From JAWVZH01 sp033722295 (GTDB taxonomy: Bacteria > Bacteroidota > Bacteroidia > Chitinophagales > Saprospiraceae): DNA of 28,653 nt. This document shows, in pieces, positions 9,011-16,932 of this stretch (positions are counted from its first letter, which is position 1; the number at the start of each line of letters is the position of its first letter). The notes below the pieces were generated by a model. The model ran no database searches, had not been told where the DNA came from, and worked only from the letters and a program-made list of their open reading frames with translations. The translations under genes were made by a program, and so were the position numbers. The DNA lies in NCBI GenBank assembly GCA_033722295.1, contig JAWVZH010000018.1, positions 1 to 28,653 of the forward strand, written 5' to 3'.

Positions 9011-9415
9011 TCAACGATTCGGAGGGGTAGCCAGTATGGCACTGATATTATACTTGAGCGCCAGATCCATGATCGCAGCTACGTATTCATGGGGGACATT
9101 GGGGTGTGGGGTGATCACAACTGTCTTATTCTTTAAAGACTTGTCTCGGCTCAAGGTACGCATGGCCTTTTGTAGCCCGGTAATGGAGATCTTTCGTCCG
9201 GCGACGTAGTAATGACCATTTCTTTTGACCTCGACTTCCAGAGGTTTCGACTCCAGGGTGGTCCGGCTGGATTTGCCAGGCAACTTCAGGTTAAGTGCAT
9301 TGGGTACCACCAGAGAGCTTGTCAACATGAAGAAAATGAGCAACAAGAAAATAATGTCTGTCAACGACGACATGCTGAACTCCGCACTAACCCGACTTCT
9401 TTTCTTGAGTCCCAT
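9011..9415 (-). CDS. exbD: ExbD/TolR-family proton-channel subunit, second copy in the operon
   Basis: The 134-residue product has a basic N-terminus, one membrane helix (about 19-38) containing the essential membrane aspartate at Asp20 (SLTDIIFLLLIFFM), and a periplasmic domain ending in AILATPP. It would work with ExbB to turn proton flow into force on TonB. The first 36 residues differ from the upstream paralogue (9417-9812) at a single position (TSSLV versus TSNLV), while the periplasmic domains are much more diverged. The start is ATG. One base separates it from the upstream copy's stop, and 60 bp separate it from tonB. Confidence 0.93.
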   Translation of the reverse strand: MGLKKRSRVSAEFSMSSLTDIIFLLLIFFMLTSSLVVPNALNLKLPGKSSRTTLESKPLEVEVKRNGHYYVAGRKISITGLQKAMRTLSRDKSLKNKTVVITPHPNVPHEYVAAIMDLALKYNISAILATPPNR

Positions 9416-9416
9416 T

Positions 9417-9812
9417 TTATTTCTTCGGTTTGGTTGCCAATATAGCTTTCACTCCCAATGCGCTTGCCATTTCCATTATTCTGGAAACATTCTTCCAGGC
9501 CACACCTTTTTCAGCAGCAATGGCAATAGCGGCGTTCTCTCTGTTGTCGCTTTCGCGAACAGCGGTTGCCAAAGCACCTCTCAACTGGCTGATACTGATC
9601 GGCTTGCCATTGAGCGTATGACTGCCATCCTTTGTGATCTGTACAACGATGGAAGTGGGTGAAATCGTTTTCGAATCTGATTCAGGAAGATCGAGGTTGA
9701 TCTGTACCAGATTAGAGGTCAACATAAAGAAAATAAGTAACAGAAAAATAATGTCTGTCAATGACGACATGCTGAACTCCGCACTTACCCGACTTCTTTT
9801 CTTTAAACCCAA
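9417..9812 (-). CDS. exbD: ExbD/TolR-family proton-channel subunit, first copy in the operon
   Basis: The 131-residue product has the same layout as its neighbour: a basic N-terminus, one membrane helix with Asp20, and a periplasmic domain ending in KAILATKPKK. The start is an uncommon TTG at 9812-9810. An in-frame TAG lies two codons upstream, and the downstream sequence aligns codon for codon with the ATG-started paralogue, so this start is well supported. It begins 10 bp after the exbB stop. Two ExbD paralogues behind one ExbB is a common Bacteroidota arrangement and may allow mixed ExbD dimers, which is inference. Confidence 0.93.
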   Translation of the reverse strand: MGLKKRSRVSAEFSMSSLTDIIFLLLIFFMLTSNLVQINLDLPESDSKTISPTSIVVQITKDGSHTLNGKPISISQLRGALATAVRESDNRENAAIAIAAEKGVAWKNVSRIMEMASALGVKAILATKPKK

Positions 9813-9822
9813 TGTCTAAGTT

Positions 9823-10512
9823 TTATATGTTACCCGAAGGTTCCTGAAGCAGATCCATAAACTCTGTGGTGTTCCGCTCCATTTCAAAAACAACCTTTTC
9901 TACATTGGAAACAAGGATGTTATATCCCACGAAGGCAAAGATGCCGATCGCCAGACCGACCGCCGTTGTGATCAGAGCCTGGTAGATACCTCCAGCCAAT
10001 ACGTCAGGAGTAACATTTTGTTCAGTTGCCATCTTGTAGAACGCCAGGATCATACCCGTAACCGTACCAAAGAAGCCGATCATCGGTGCAGCACCGGCGA
10101 TACTTGCCAGTTTGGACAGATTCTTTTCAAGCTTGAAAATTTCCAGGTTACCGACATTTTCGATCGCCGCATCAATATCTCTCAGCGGCTTACCGATACG
10201 CATAAGGCCCTTTTCCACCATGCGAGCGATGGGACTGTCTGCATTCCGGCAGAGCACCTTGGCTCCTTCAATATTACCGGAGGCTACGGAGGCCCGTATG
10301 TTATTCATAAAATTCTGATCTATTTTACCTGCCCTTTTGATCGTCAGCCATCTTTCGATGAAGATGTACAATGCAATGATGGACAGGAATAGCAGAATGC
10401 CAACAATGGTGATCCCTAATGGTCCACCTTCCGTGATCAAACTGATAAGGCTTTGCTTGGCTTCTTCCTCTTCAGCCACATTTTGAAGTAATAGAAAACT
10501 CAATGGAAGCAT
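9823..10512 (-). CDS. exbB: ExbB/TolQ/MotA-family proton-channel protein
   Basis: The 229-residue inner-membrane protein has three predicted helices: about 31-53 (PLGITIVGILLFLSIIALYIF), about 132-158 (containing APMIGFFGTVTGMI, the family's conserved second-helix motif) and about 178-202 (ALITTAVGLAIGIFAF). A cytoplasmic segment lies between the first two. It would form the pentameric proton channel with the ExbD proteins encoded next. It leads the operon. The upstream 222-bp gap is shared with the divergent beta-oxidation operon. The sequence fits ExbB better than TolQ because tonB is in the same operon and no TolA/TolB gene is present. Confidence 0.94.
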   Translation of the reverse strand: MLPLSFLLLQNVAEEEEAKQSLISLITEGGPLGITIVGILLFLSIIALYIFIERWLTIKRAGKIDQNFMNNIRASVASGNIEGAKVLCRNADSPIARMVEKGLMRIGKPLRDIDAAIENVGNLEIFKLEKNLSKLASIAGAAPMIGFFGTVTGMILAFYKMATEQNVTPDVLAGGIYQALITTAVGLAIGIFAFVGYNILVSNVEKVVFEMERNTTEFMDLLQEPSGNI

Positions 10513-10572
10513 CGATATATTTAATTTGGTCTATTAAACGTAGTTGCCTATGCTAAATGGTATAAGAATGGG

Positions 10573-10580
10573 CAAAAATA
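10573..10580 (-). promoter_or_regulatory. Possible -7 element for the exbB operon
   Basis: On the minus strand, TATTTTTG fits the Bacteroidota -7 consensus TAnnTTTG and lies about 60 bases before the exbB start codon. I could not find a TTTG at the proper distance upstream, so this is weak. The rest of the 222-bp divergent gap (10513-10734) is AT-rich and shows no clear operator. I saw no good promoter for the plus-strand gene. Confidence 0.3.
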
Positions 10581-10734
10581 TAAACGTTTTCAAATATTTG
10601 ATCTATCTATAATATGTTAAATGTATAAATATTCGATCAATCTGTGTACTTATCAGGGAAAAGACGCTGGAAATCGAAGATTATAAGATCAAAATCCCAA
10701 GCCTCCTGTTTAAACTATTGACGAAATCAATCTT

Positions 10735-13095
10735 ATGAGACGAATTCAAAAGGTTGCCGTTCTCGGTTCCGGGATCATGGGAACCGGAATTGCATGTCAC
10801 CTGGCCAATGCCGGTCTGGAGGTTTTAATGCTGGACCTTTCATCTGAAGATGGCAACAGGAACAAAATTGCTGATCAGGCTTTACTTGCAGCCATCAAGG
10901 AGAAACCAGCCCCGCTTTATGTCAACAGGTATGCCAGCAGAATTACGACGGGTAATTTCGATGATGACCTTGAAAAGGTGAGTACGTGTGACTGGATCCT
11001 GGAAGTTGTCATCGAAAAACTTGACATCAAGCGTGACCTCTTTGATAAGGTAGAAAAATATCGCAAGCCCGGAACACTCATCACTTCGAATACTTCTGGT
11101 ATACCAATAAGTTTAATGGCTGAGGGCCGATCCGAGGACTTCAGGAAGAATTTCTGCGGAACTCACTTTTTTAATCCGCCGCGGTACATGGATCTCCTGG
11201 AAATTATACCAACAGACCACACAGATCCGGATACTGTGGACTTCTTGATGGACTTTGGCTCCGATGTTCTTGGCAAACTGACGGTTCTATGTAAGGATAC
11301 CCCGGCTTTTATAGCTAACAGGATAGGCGTGTATGCTATGTTCAAGATCATTTCTCTTGCTGACCAACTGAACCTGACACCAACAGAAGTTGATAAACTG
11401 ACAGGTCCGGCCATCGGAAGGCCTAAGACAGGTACTTTTCGTCTGGCAGACCTCGTCGGTCTGGATACAGCTATAAAGGTAGTCGAAGGGATAAAGCAAA
11501 ACCGACCTGAAGACCGGCAGATCCAGGATCTCGAAGTCCCTGATTTTGTACAGTACCTTGTTGAAAATGAATATTACGGGAACAAAAGTGGTAAGGGATT
11601 TTATAAAAAGACTGAGGATCGCGATGAATCGGGTCGAAGGATAATTCTATCGCTCGATTTCGAGACAAAGGAGTACAAGCCCACAGAAAGGCCTGAATTG
11701 GAAAGCCTTGATCTTGCCAAGCAGATTGACAATGACAAGAACAGGATAAAAGCACTATACAGTTTTGAGGATGAAGGCGGAGAATTGCTTCGTTCTTCAT
11801 TCAATAGCTTGTTTGCCTACGCGTCGAATAGAATCCCCGAAATATCCGAAGACCTCTACAGCATCGATGATGCACTCAGAGCGGGATTTGCCTGGGAGTA
11901 TGGTCCTTTTGAATACTGGGATATTATTGGTGTGGAGGAAGGAGTCAAAAACGCTGAAGAACAGGGATATGAGATAGCCGACTGGGTCAAATCGATGTTG
12001 AAATCAGGTTTTGATCAATTTTATCTTGTGGAGGATGGTGTCAAGAAGTACTATAATATTGAGACCGAGTCTTACCGACCACTTGAAAATCTCAAGGATG
12101 TCATCCTATTAGAACAGTTCAGGGAGCAAAAACCGGTATTCAAGAATGACGAGATGATACTTCATGATCTGGGAGACCAGGTACTTTGTGCGGAGTTCAG
12201 GAGTAAGAACAACGCTATAGGCGAAGGTATCCTTCGCGGGTTGAATGAAGCCATCGATATTGCCGAAGAAGGGGATTGGCGAGGGTTAGTGATAGGAAAT
12301 GATGCCAAGAACTTTACGGTGGGTGCAAATTTGCTGCTTATCGGGATGATGGCCTTCCAGAATGAGTTTGAAAAACTGGAAGATGCCGTGCGATTATTTC
12401 AGAATACTACAATGAGATGTCGTTACAGCAAAATACCCGTGGTGGCAGCCACGCAGGGATATGTTTTTGGCGGAGGATGTGAACTTATAATGCACTGTGA
12501 CAATAGCATATGCGCCGCCGAGTCCTACGTCGGTCTGGTCGAAGTGGGCGTGGGTCTACTTCCTGGAGCCGGTGGAACCAAAGAATTTGCTCTGCGGGCT
12601 TCAGACGATTTCAATGAAGGAGGTGTTCACGTGCCGGAATTAATCGAAAGGCTAAGAACAATAGCTATGGCCAAGGTTTCGACTTCTGCGGTTATGGCTA
12701 TTGATTATGGTTATCTCACTGCTAAGGATGAGATCATGATCAATGGAAGAAAGATCCTCGCCAGGGCTAAAGATCAGGTCACCAGACTTTCTGAGGGATA
12801 TATTCCACCCCTGGAAAGAAAAGACATTAAAGTTTTGGGCCGAACCGGTCTAGGGGCTCTTTATGCAGCGATCAACGAATTGAGGTTGGGGGATTATGCT
12901 TCGGAATTTGATGCACTCATCGCCAGAAAGATCGCACACGTTTTGTGTGGAGGAGATCTTACCGGAAGTCAGGAGGTTAGTGAACGTTACTTGCTGGATC
13001 TTGAACGTGAGGCCTTCCTGAGTTTGTGCGGTGAGGAAAAGACGCAGGCGAGAATACAGCATATGCTGGAAAAGAATAAACCACTCAGAAATTAG
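10735..13095 (+). CDS. Bifunctional 3-hydroxyacyl-CoA dehydrogenase / enoyl-CoA hydratase
   Basis: The 786-residue protein carries the two middle steps of fatty-acid beta-oxidation. The N-terminal half is the NAD-dependent dehydrogenase: nucleotide-binding GSGIMG (11-16), the HFFNPP motif with catalytic His144, and a second dehydrogenase C-terminal segment at about 350-420. The C-terminal part (about 470-700) is a crotonase domain with an oxyanion-hole GGG and the two catalytic glutamates Glu583 (GGGCE) and Glu603 (GLVEVGVG), 20 residues apart as in crotonase. The dehydrogenase-before-hydratase order is opposite to E. coli FadB/FadJ but known in Bacteroidota and some other bacteria, so I give no fadB/fadJ symbol. 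It is followed by the thiolase gene after 6 bp. I see no acyl-CoA dehydrogenase or regulator in the operon. Confidence 0.95.
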   Translation: MRRIQKVAVLGSGIMGTGIACHLANAGLEVLMLDLSSEDGNRNKIADQALLAAIKEKPAPLYVNRYASRITTGNFDDDLEKVSTCDWILEVVIEKLDIKRDLFDKVEKYRKPGTLITSNTSGIPISLMAEGRSEDFRKNFCGTHFFNPPRYMDLLEIIPTDHTDPDTVDFLMDFGSDVLGKLTVLCKDTPAFIANRIGVYAMFKIISLADQLNLTPTEVDKLTGPAIGRPKTGTFRLADLVGLDTAIKVVEGIKQNRPEDRQIQDLEVPDFVQYLVENEYYGNKSGKGFYKKTEDRDESGRRIILSLDFETKEYKPTERPELESLDLAKQIDNDKNRIKALYSFEDEGGELLRSSFNSLFAYASNRIPEISEDLYSIDDALRAGFAWEYGPFEYWDIIGVEEGVKNAEEQGYEIADWVKSMLKSGFDQFYLVEDGVKKYYNIETESYRPLENLKDVILLEQFREQKPVFKNDEMILHDLGDQVLCAEFRSKNNAIGEGILRGLNEAIDIAEEGDWRGLVIGNDAKNFTVGANLLLIGMMAFQNEFEKLEDAVRLFQNTTMRCRYSKIPVVAATQGYVFGGGCELIMHCDNSICAAESYVGLVEVGVGLLPGAGGTKEFALRASDDFNEGGVHVPELIERLRTIAMAKVSTSAVMAIDYGYLTAKDEIMINGRKILARAKDQVTRLSEGYIPPLERKDIKVLGRTGLGALYAAINELRLGDYASEFDALIARKIAHVLCGGDLTGSQEVSERYLLDLEREAFLSLCGEEKTQARIQHMLEKNKPLRN

Positions 13096-13101
13096 GATGT
13101 C

Positions 13102-14277
13102 ATGGACGCGTACGTAATAAAAGGATTCAGAACTGCTGTCGGAAAAGCAAATAAGGGAAGCTTTAAGAATACCCGTTCCGATGATTTGGGTATTGCGGTT
13201 ATCCGTCACCTGATGAACGAGGTTCCTCAGGTTGATCCTCTGCTTGTCGATGACGTGATAGTAGGGTGCGCCAATCCCGAAGGCGAACAGGGCTTGCAGA
13301 TCGGTCGTCAAATTGCGCTGAGGGCCCTCGGGAAGGCCGTCCCGGGAATGACAGTCAATCGGTATTGCGCCTCCGGACTGGAAACTATCGCCATCGCTAC
13401 AGCCAAGATAAAGGCAGGTATGGGTGAAATATTCGTTGCAGGGGGTATTGAGAGTATGAGCATGATACCGATGAGCGGATATAAATTGGCACCCAATTAT
13501 CACACAGCGGCCGATACACCCAATTATCTGGCAAGTATGGGTGCCACCGCTGAAGCTGTGGCTGATAAATATAATGTGAGCCGTGAAGCACAGGATGAAT
13601 TTGCTCTCCGGTCTCATACCAGAGCGGCTGAAGCCATCGATGGTGGGAAATTTGAAGAAGAGATAGTACCCATCGAAGTTACCGAGGTTTGGGTAGAGGA
13701 TGATGAGCGACATGAAAAGACCTTTACAATGAAAGAAGACGAAGGTGTCCGGCGTGACACCAGTCTCGAAGTTCTTGGTAAGCTGAGGCCGGTCTTCAAA
13801 AAGAATGGAAGTGTTACGGCAGGAAATAGTTCACAAACCAGCGATGGTGCCTCATTTGTACTTGTGGTTTCTGAAAATATGGTCAAGTCTCTGGATCTTG
13901 AGCCAATCGCAAGGTTGACTGCCTGCAGTGTGGCAGGTGTAGATCCAATATATATGGGTATTGGCCCTTGTGCAGCAATACCTAAAGCACTTCAACAGGC
14001 CGGAATGAAATTAAAGGATATCGACCTCATAGAGCTCAATGAAGCTTTCGCCTCTCAAAGCCTGGCCGTTATTGAGAATGCAGAACTGGATCCTGATATC
14101 GTCAATGTGAATGGAGGGGCGATTGCACTCGGACATCCGCTGGGATGTACAGGAGCGAAATTATCGACACAATTGTTTCACGAAATGAAAAGGCGTTCAT
14201 CGAAATACGGAATGGTCACCGCATGTGTTGGCGGAGGTCAGGGCATTGCCGGCATCTATGAAAACCTCCAGAGATGA
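13102..14277 (+). CDS. fadA: Acetyl-CoA acyltransferase (3-ketoacyl-CoA thiolase)
   Basis: The 391-residue enzyme makes the final, chain-shortening step of beta-oxidation. The acyl-accepting cysteine is Cys89 (NRYCASGLE). The catalytic His345 lies in GHPLGCTGAK and Cys375 lies in the C-terminal CVGGGQG motif. The loop GGIESMSMIP is also typical. It follows the fused dehydrogenase/hydratase after 6 bp and overlaps the CoA-binding gene by four bases (ATGA), so the three genes should be one transcript. A thiolase of this family could also act in the biosynthetic direction, but the neighbour genes argue for degradation. Confidence 0.94.
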   Translation: MDAYVIKGFRTAVGKANKGSFKNTRSDDLGIAVIRHLMNEVPQVDPLLVDDVIVGCANPEGEQGLQIGRQIALRALGKAVPGMTVNRYCASGLETIAIATAKIKAGMGEIFVAGGIESMSMIPMSGYKLAPNYHTAADTPNYLASMGATAEAVADKYNVSREAQDEFALRSHTRAAEAIDGGKFEEEIVPIEVTEVWVEDDERHEKTFTMKEDEGVRRDTSLEVLGKLRPVFKKNGSVTAGNSSQTSDGASFVLVVSENMVKSLDLEPIARLTACSVAGVDPIYMGIGPCAAIPKALQQAGMKLKDIDLIELNEAFASQSLAVIENAELDPDIVNVNGGAIALGHPLGCTGAKLSTQLFHEMKRRSSKYGMVTACVGGGQGIAGIYENLQR

Positions 14278-14642
14278 GCAAAAAGAAAACACTGGTCTTG
14301 GGTGCCACCAATAATCCCTCGAGATTTGCTTTTTTGGCCGTAGGTCGCTTATTGAAAAGTGGTTTTGATGATATCAAGGCTATTGGTATCAAAAAAGGTG
14401 ATGTACAGGGTATTCCCATCGAAAGATCCTTTGGACCGGAAGATAACATCCACACAATAACACTGTATCTCAACCCTTCGAATCAAAAGCAGTACTATGA
14501 CCAGATCCTCGAATCCGATCCAAAGAGGATCATCTTTAACCCGGGAACAGAAAATCCTGAGCTACAAGAGCTGGCAAACGAGGCAGGAATCGAAACCATC
14601 GAAGCCTGCACCCTGGTAATGCTCGCTAATGGCACTTACTGA
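14274..14642 (+). CDS. CoA-binding domain protein (Rossmann fold, single domain)
   Basis: The 122-residue protein is a stand-alone CoA-binding fold like that of succinyl-CoA synthetase alpha. It has KKTLVLGATNNPSRFAFLAV at 3-22 as the nucleotide-binding loop, then a GI..GDVQGIPI turn, and a C-terminal P-G-T-E-N...AC motif (PGTENPELQELA, IEACTLVML). This family is widespread and small, and its role is mostly undefined. The start ATG overlaps the thiolase stop (ATGA), so it belongs to the beta-oxidation operon. A role in binding CoA or an acyl-CoA in that pathway is inferred from position only. It ends 48 bp before the convergent outer-membrane gene. Confidence 0.88.
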   Translation: MSKKKTLVLGATNNPSRFAFLAVGRLLKSGFDDIKAIGIKKGDVQGIPIERSFGPEDNIHTITLYLNPSNQKQYYDQILESDPKRIIFNPGTENPELQELANEAGIETIEACTLVMLANGTY

Positions 14643-14690
14643 AGAACAATGATCCCGTGTCCCTTCGCTCTTGAGGTGAACTGAGCGTAA

Positions 14691-15422
14691 TTAGAATCTG
14701 AAGAAACTCGTCCTGTGCGCACACGCTGTTTTTGCAAAATAGCCTATGCCGAAGTTAGCCTCGAGCATGATCTGTACAAAAATAGGATTAGTCTCCTCAT
14801 AGGTATCATATCCTTCCAGTGATGATTGAGGAGAGTTTGCACGAGGGTAATTCAACGCCTGACCGGTGTCATTGATCATATCGGTAAATGTATACCCGGC
14901 TCTTAGGCCGAACATGAGGGTGAACTGGTCTCCGCTGAGAAGGTATCCACCAAAACCAAAAACGCCACTGGTCAAATTCTCGTTATAGAACTCTGAGACG
15001 TCCTCAGGATTAAATCCGTCTTGCTTTACACTGCTCACAAAGGAAAACATGGGACCGAGTTCCACATATATTCCTTCTTTTTGAAGTCGGTAAAGTACAG
15101 CCAGATCAGTTGTGGTCCAGGTGACCTTGTGTTCAACATGGTCGGAATTGATCTCGTTACGAAATTTCTGATTTCCCTGGCTTAGCATAACATCGAAATT
15201 GATGCCGTTGTAAAGACCGTAGAAAATACCCAGTTTACCACCCACCGAGAATCCGCTTGATATCTGATGATCATAAAGGTCGTCATCAAATATATTGCTG
15301 TTAAGCATTAGGGTAGGGCCTCCACCAGCTTTTAGACCGGCATCAAACCAAAATCCAACTTTCTGAGAATAAGCTGCACTGGTCAAACCTAATGCCAGGG
15401 CAATTATGAATAACTTTTTCAT
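14691..15422 (-). CDS. Outer-membrane beta-barrel protein (PorT/OmpA-barrel-like)
   Basis: The 243-residue product has a signal peptide at 1-19 (MKKLFIIALALGLTSAAYS, then QK) and alternating hydrophobic strands that fit an 8-stranded barrel: VGFWFDAGLKAGGG, SGFSVGGKLGIFYG, TTTDLAVLYRL, IYVELGPMFSFV, GVFGFGGYLLS and LMFGLRAGYTF. The penultimate-looking strand PIFVQIMLEANFGIGYF would suit as the last one, but the protein continues with about 14 more polar residues and ends in Phe. No enzyme motif is seen. The function is unknown. It is a single gene with a good promoter element 32 bp before the start, and it is convergent with the CoA-binding gene. Confidence 0.82.
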   Translation of the reverse strand: MKKLFIIALALGLTSAAYSQKVGFWFDAGLKAGGGPTLMLNSNIFDDDLYDHQISSGFSVGGKLGIFYGLYNGINFDVMLSQGNQKFRNEINSDHVEHKVTWTTTDLAVLYRLQKEGIYVELGPMFSFVSSVKQDGFNPEDVSEFYNENLTSGVFGFGGYLLSGDQFTLMFGLRAGYTFTDMINDTGQALNYPRANSPQSSLEGYDTYEETNPIFVQIMLEANFGIGYFAKTACAHRTSFFRF

Positions 15423-15453
15423 GTAGTTTCTTTTTTTCTGCTATTAATGAGTG

Positions 15454-15461
15454 CAAAGATA
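15454..15461 (-). promoter_or_regulatory. Probable -7 promoter element of the outer-membrane barrel gene
   Basis: On the minus strand the sequence TATCTTTG followed by CACTC is the same 13-base context (ttatctttgcact) found in front of miaB. It matches the Bacteroidota TAnnTTTG element and lies 32 bases before the start codon. The -33 position shows TTTCC in place of TTTG. Confidence 0.6.
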
Positions 15462-15503
15462 ACACTTCTGATATCAGCTCTGGAAATACTGTAGGGAATA
15501 TGA

Positions 15504-16733
15504 TCAACTCTGGATCTCCTCCCGCTGCCGTTTTCCCATTTTCAGTTCCTTTTTCTTCCTTCTCTTCATCTCTTCTGCGAGAAGTCTCAGCTCCCTGCTC
15601 ATATCCCCGGAAACAGAGGTGTTTTCCTCTGCACGGCGGATCAGATATGATATCACTTCTTTTACTGGCCCATAAGGCAGATATTTTGCCACATTATATC
15701 CCTGGTCTGCGAGGTTAAAGGTAATGTTGTCGCTCATGCCGTACAACTGGCAAAAATTCAGATGGGGGTGGTTTTTCAAGATACCCCGGTCATCTATCAA
15801 TTGTGCCTGCAAGGCATTTGAAGCCCAGTTGTGAGACGCATTGCAGGAGGCGATGGTCTCGTAATGTTCCACGCAATATCTTACAGCTTCATTATAATCC
15901 TTGTCCACGGCTGGCTTATCTTCATGTATCGGGGAAGGATAGCCCAATTCTTCAGCTCTCTCACGTTCCTTGTCCATATAGGCCCCCCTTACCAGCTTCA
16001 TTCCCAGGATGTACTTGCCCTGGCGGGCTCTTTCATGACTTTTATAGAAAAAGTCAAGACGGTCATGTCTGTAGAGCTGAACTGTATTGAACAGGCTGGC
16101 ACGTTTTTTATTGAATTCTGCCATCAGATCATCGAGTAGGGCATCAATAGGATCCTGTATCCAGGATTCCTCGGCATCCACATAAACAGCCATGCCCGTA
16201 TCGAATGCTTTCTTGCCAATGGTTTCCAACCGCCCCTTGAATTTTTCAAATGCCACCGTTTCTTCAGAGGTCAGCTCTTTACCGGATTGTACTTTCTCCA
16301 GCAGATCTATGTCCGCCATTCCTGTCATCTTGGTACTTATGCAAGGAACGCTTTTATTGTTCGAGGCAAATTCCAGTGCTCTTAGGGTTTCTGCCAGGGT
16401 TTGGTCAAATTCTTCTTCACTGCTCTTTCTCTCCGCGCCATAATCCAGTATGGTCTGGATATTGTATGCTGCCAGTCGGTCTATCCGGGACTGACAATCG
16501 TGGAGGTTCTCTCCGCCGCAAAAGTGATCGAATATGGTCTTTCGGATCAACCAGTTGACAAGTGGAAAATTGATCCTGATTCCGAACAATGCAAGACGTG
16601 AACCAACGTTAACCAGGGCTGGATTATTCATCACCTTGAAGAGGTAATACATCCTCTTCAATTCCATATTATTCCTGTCCTTGAAGGCTACCTCTGTATT
16701 CGTGAAGTCGACGATGGGATTTTCTTGCGGCAT
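15504..16733 (-). CDS. Proline dehydrogenase (FAD-dependent)
   Basis: The enzyme oxidises proline to 1-pyrroline-5-carboxylate with FAD and passes electrons to the quinone pool. I place the start at ATG 16733 (MPQENPIVDF, 409 residues). An in-frame TTG three codons upstream is possible but less likely. The barrel motifs are present: VYVDAEES, MKLVRGAYMDKERERA, SHNWASN, LYGMSDNITF and the substrate-binding YLIRRAEENTS near the C-terminus (R-R-x-E-N). It is the mono-functional short type, with no P5C dehydrogenase domain, and that partner gene is not in the window. The C-terminus is very basic (RRKKKELKMGKRQREE). It is divergent from miaB across a 199-bp gap. Confidence 0.94.
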   Translation of the reverse strand: MPQENPIVDFTNTEVAFKDRNNMELKRMYYLFKVMNNPALVNVGSRLALFGIRINFPLVNWLIRKTIFDHFCGGENLHDCQSRIDRLAAYNIQTILDYGAERKSSEEEFDQTLAETLRALEFASNNKSVPCISTKMTGMADIDLLEKVQSGKELTSEETVAFEKFKGRLETIGKKAFDTGMAVYVDAEESWIQDPIDALLDDLMAEFNKKRASLFNTVQLYRHDRLDFFYKSHERARQGKYILGMKLVRGAYMDKERERAEELGYPSPIHEDKPAVDKDYNEAVRYCVEHYETIASCNASHNWASNALQAQLIDDRGILKNHPHLNFCQLYGMSDNITFNLADQGYNVAKYLPYGPVKEVISYLIRRAEENTSVSGDMSRELRLLAEEMKRRKKKELKMGKRQREEIQS

Positions 16734-16783
16734 TTGAATCAATATAAAAATAGCTTATGAGACCTAAATCCAATATTGAGTTT

Positions 16784-16812
16784 CAAATATATCGCATCTG
16801 AGGGTTTCAAAA
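16784..16812 (-). promoter_or_regulatory. Possible promoter of proline dehydrogenase
   Basis: On the minus strand TATATTTG (16791-16784) fits TAnnTTTG, and TTTTG (16812-16808) lies 16 bases upstream, somewhat closer than the usual 19-21. The start ATG is about 50 bases downstream. Confidence 0.4.
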
Positions 16813-16881
16813 TATTTTTTAGAGAAACTGGATCAAAATACAGGAGCGATTTCTCCTCTTAGCATATTCCTCTCCTGTCAT

Positions 16882-16913
16882 TTTGACAGCCGGCGTTTTA
16901 AAGGTTATCTTTG
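16882..16913 (+). promoter_or_regulatory. Bacteroidota sigma-ABfr-type promoter of miaB and its downstream genes
   Basis: TTTG at 16882-16885 and TATCTTTG at 16906-16913 are separated by 20 bases. This is a full match to the Bacteroidota -33 TTTG / -7 TAnnTTTG consensus. Transcription would start near 16920, leaving a short leader of about a dozen bases before the GTG start at 16933. This is the best promoter in the window and would drive miaB through at least secG. Confidence 0.8.
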
Positions 16914-16932
16914 CACTCCAAAATTTTAGGAC

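Noticed and set aside
12850..13713. Minus-strand open frame of 287 codons
   Set aside because: It is antisense to the well-supported hydratase fusion and thiolase genes and spans their junction. Its product is rich in His, Cys and Ser without a domain.
14643..14690. Terminator between the convergent CoA-binding and barrel genes
   Set aside because: Only a 5-bp cgctc/gagcg stem without a T-run is present.
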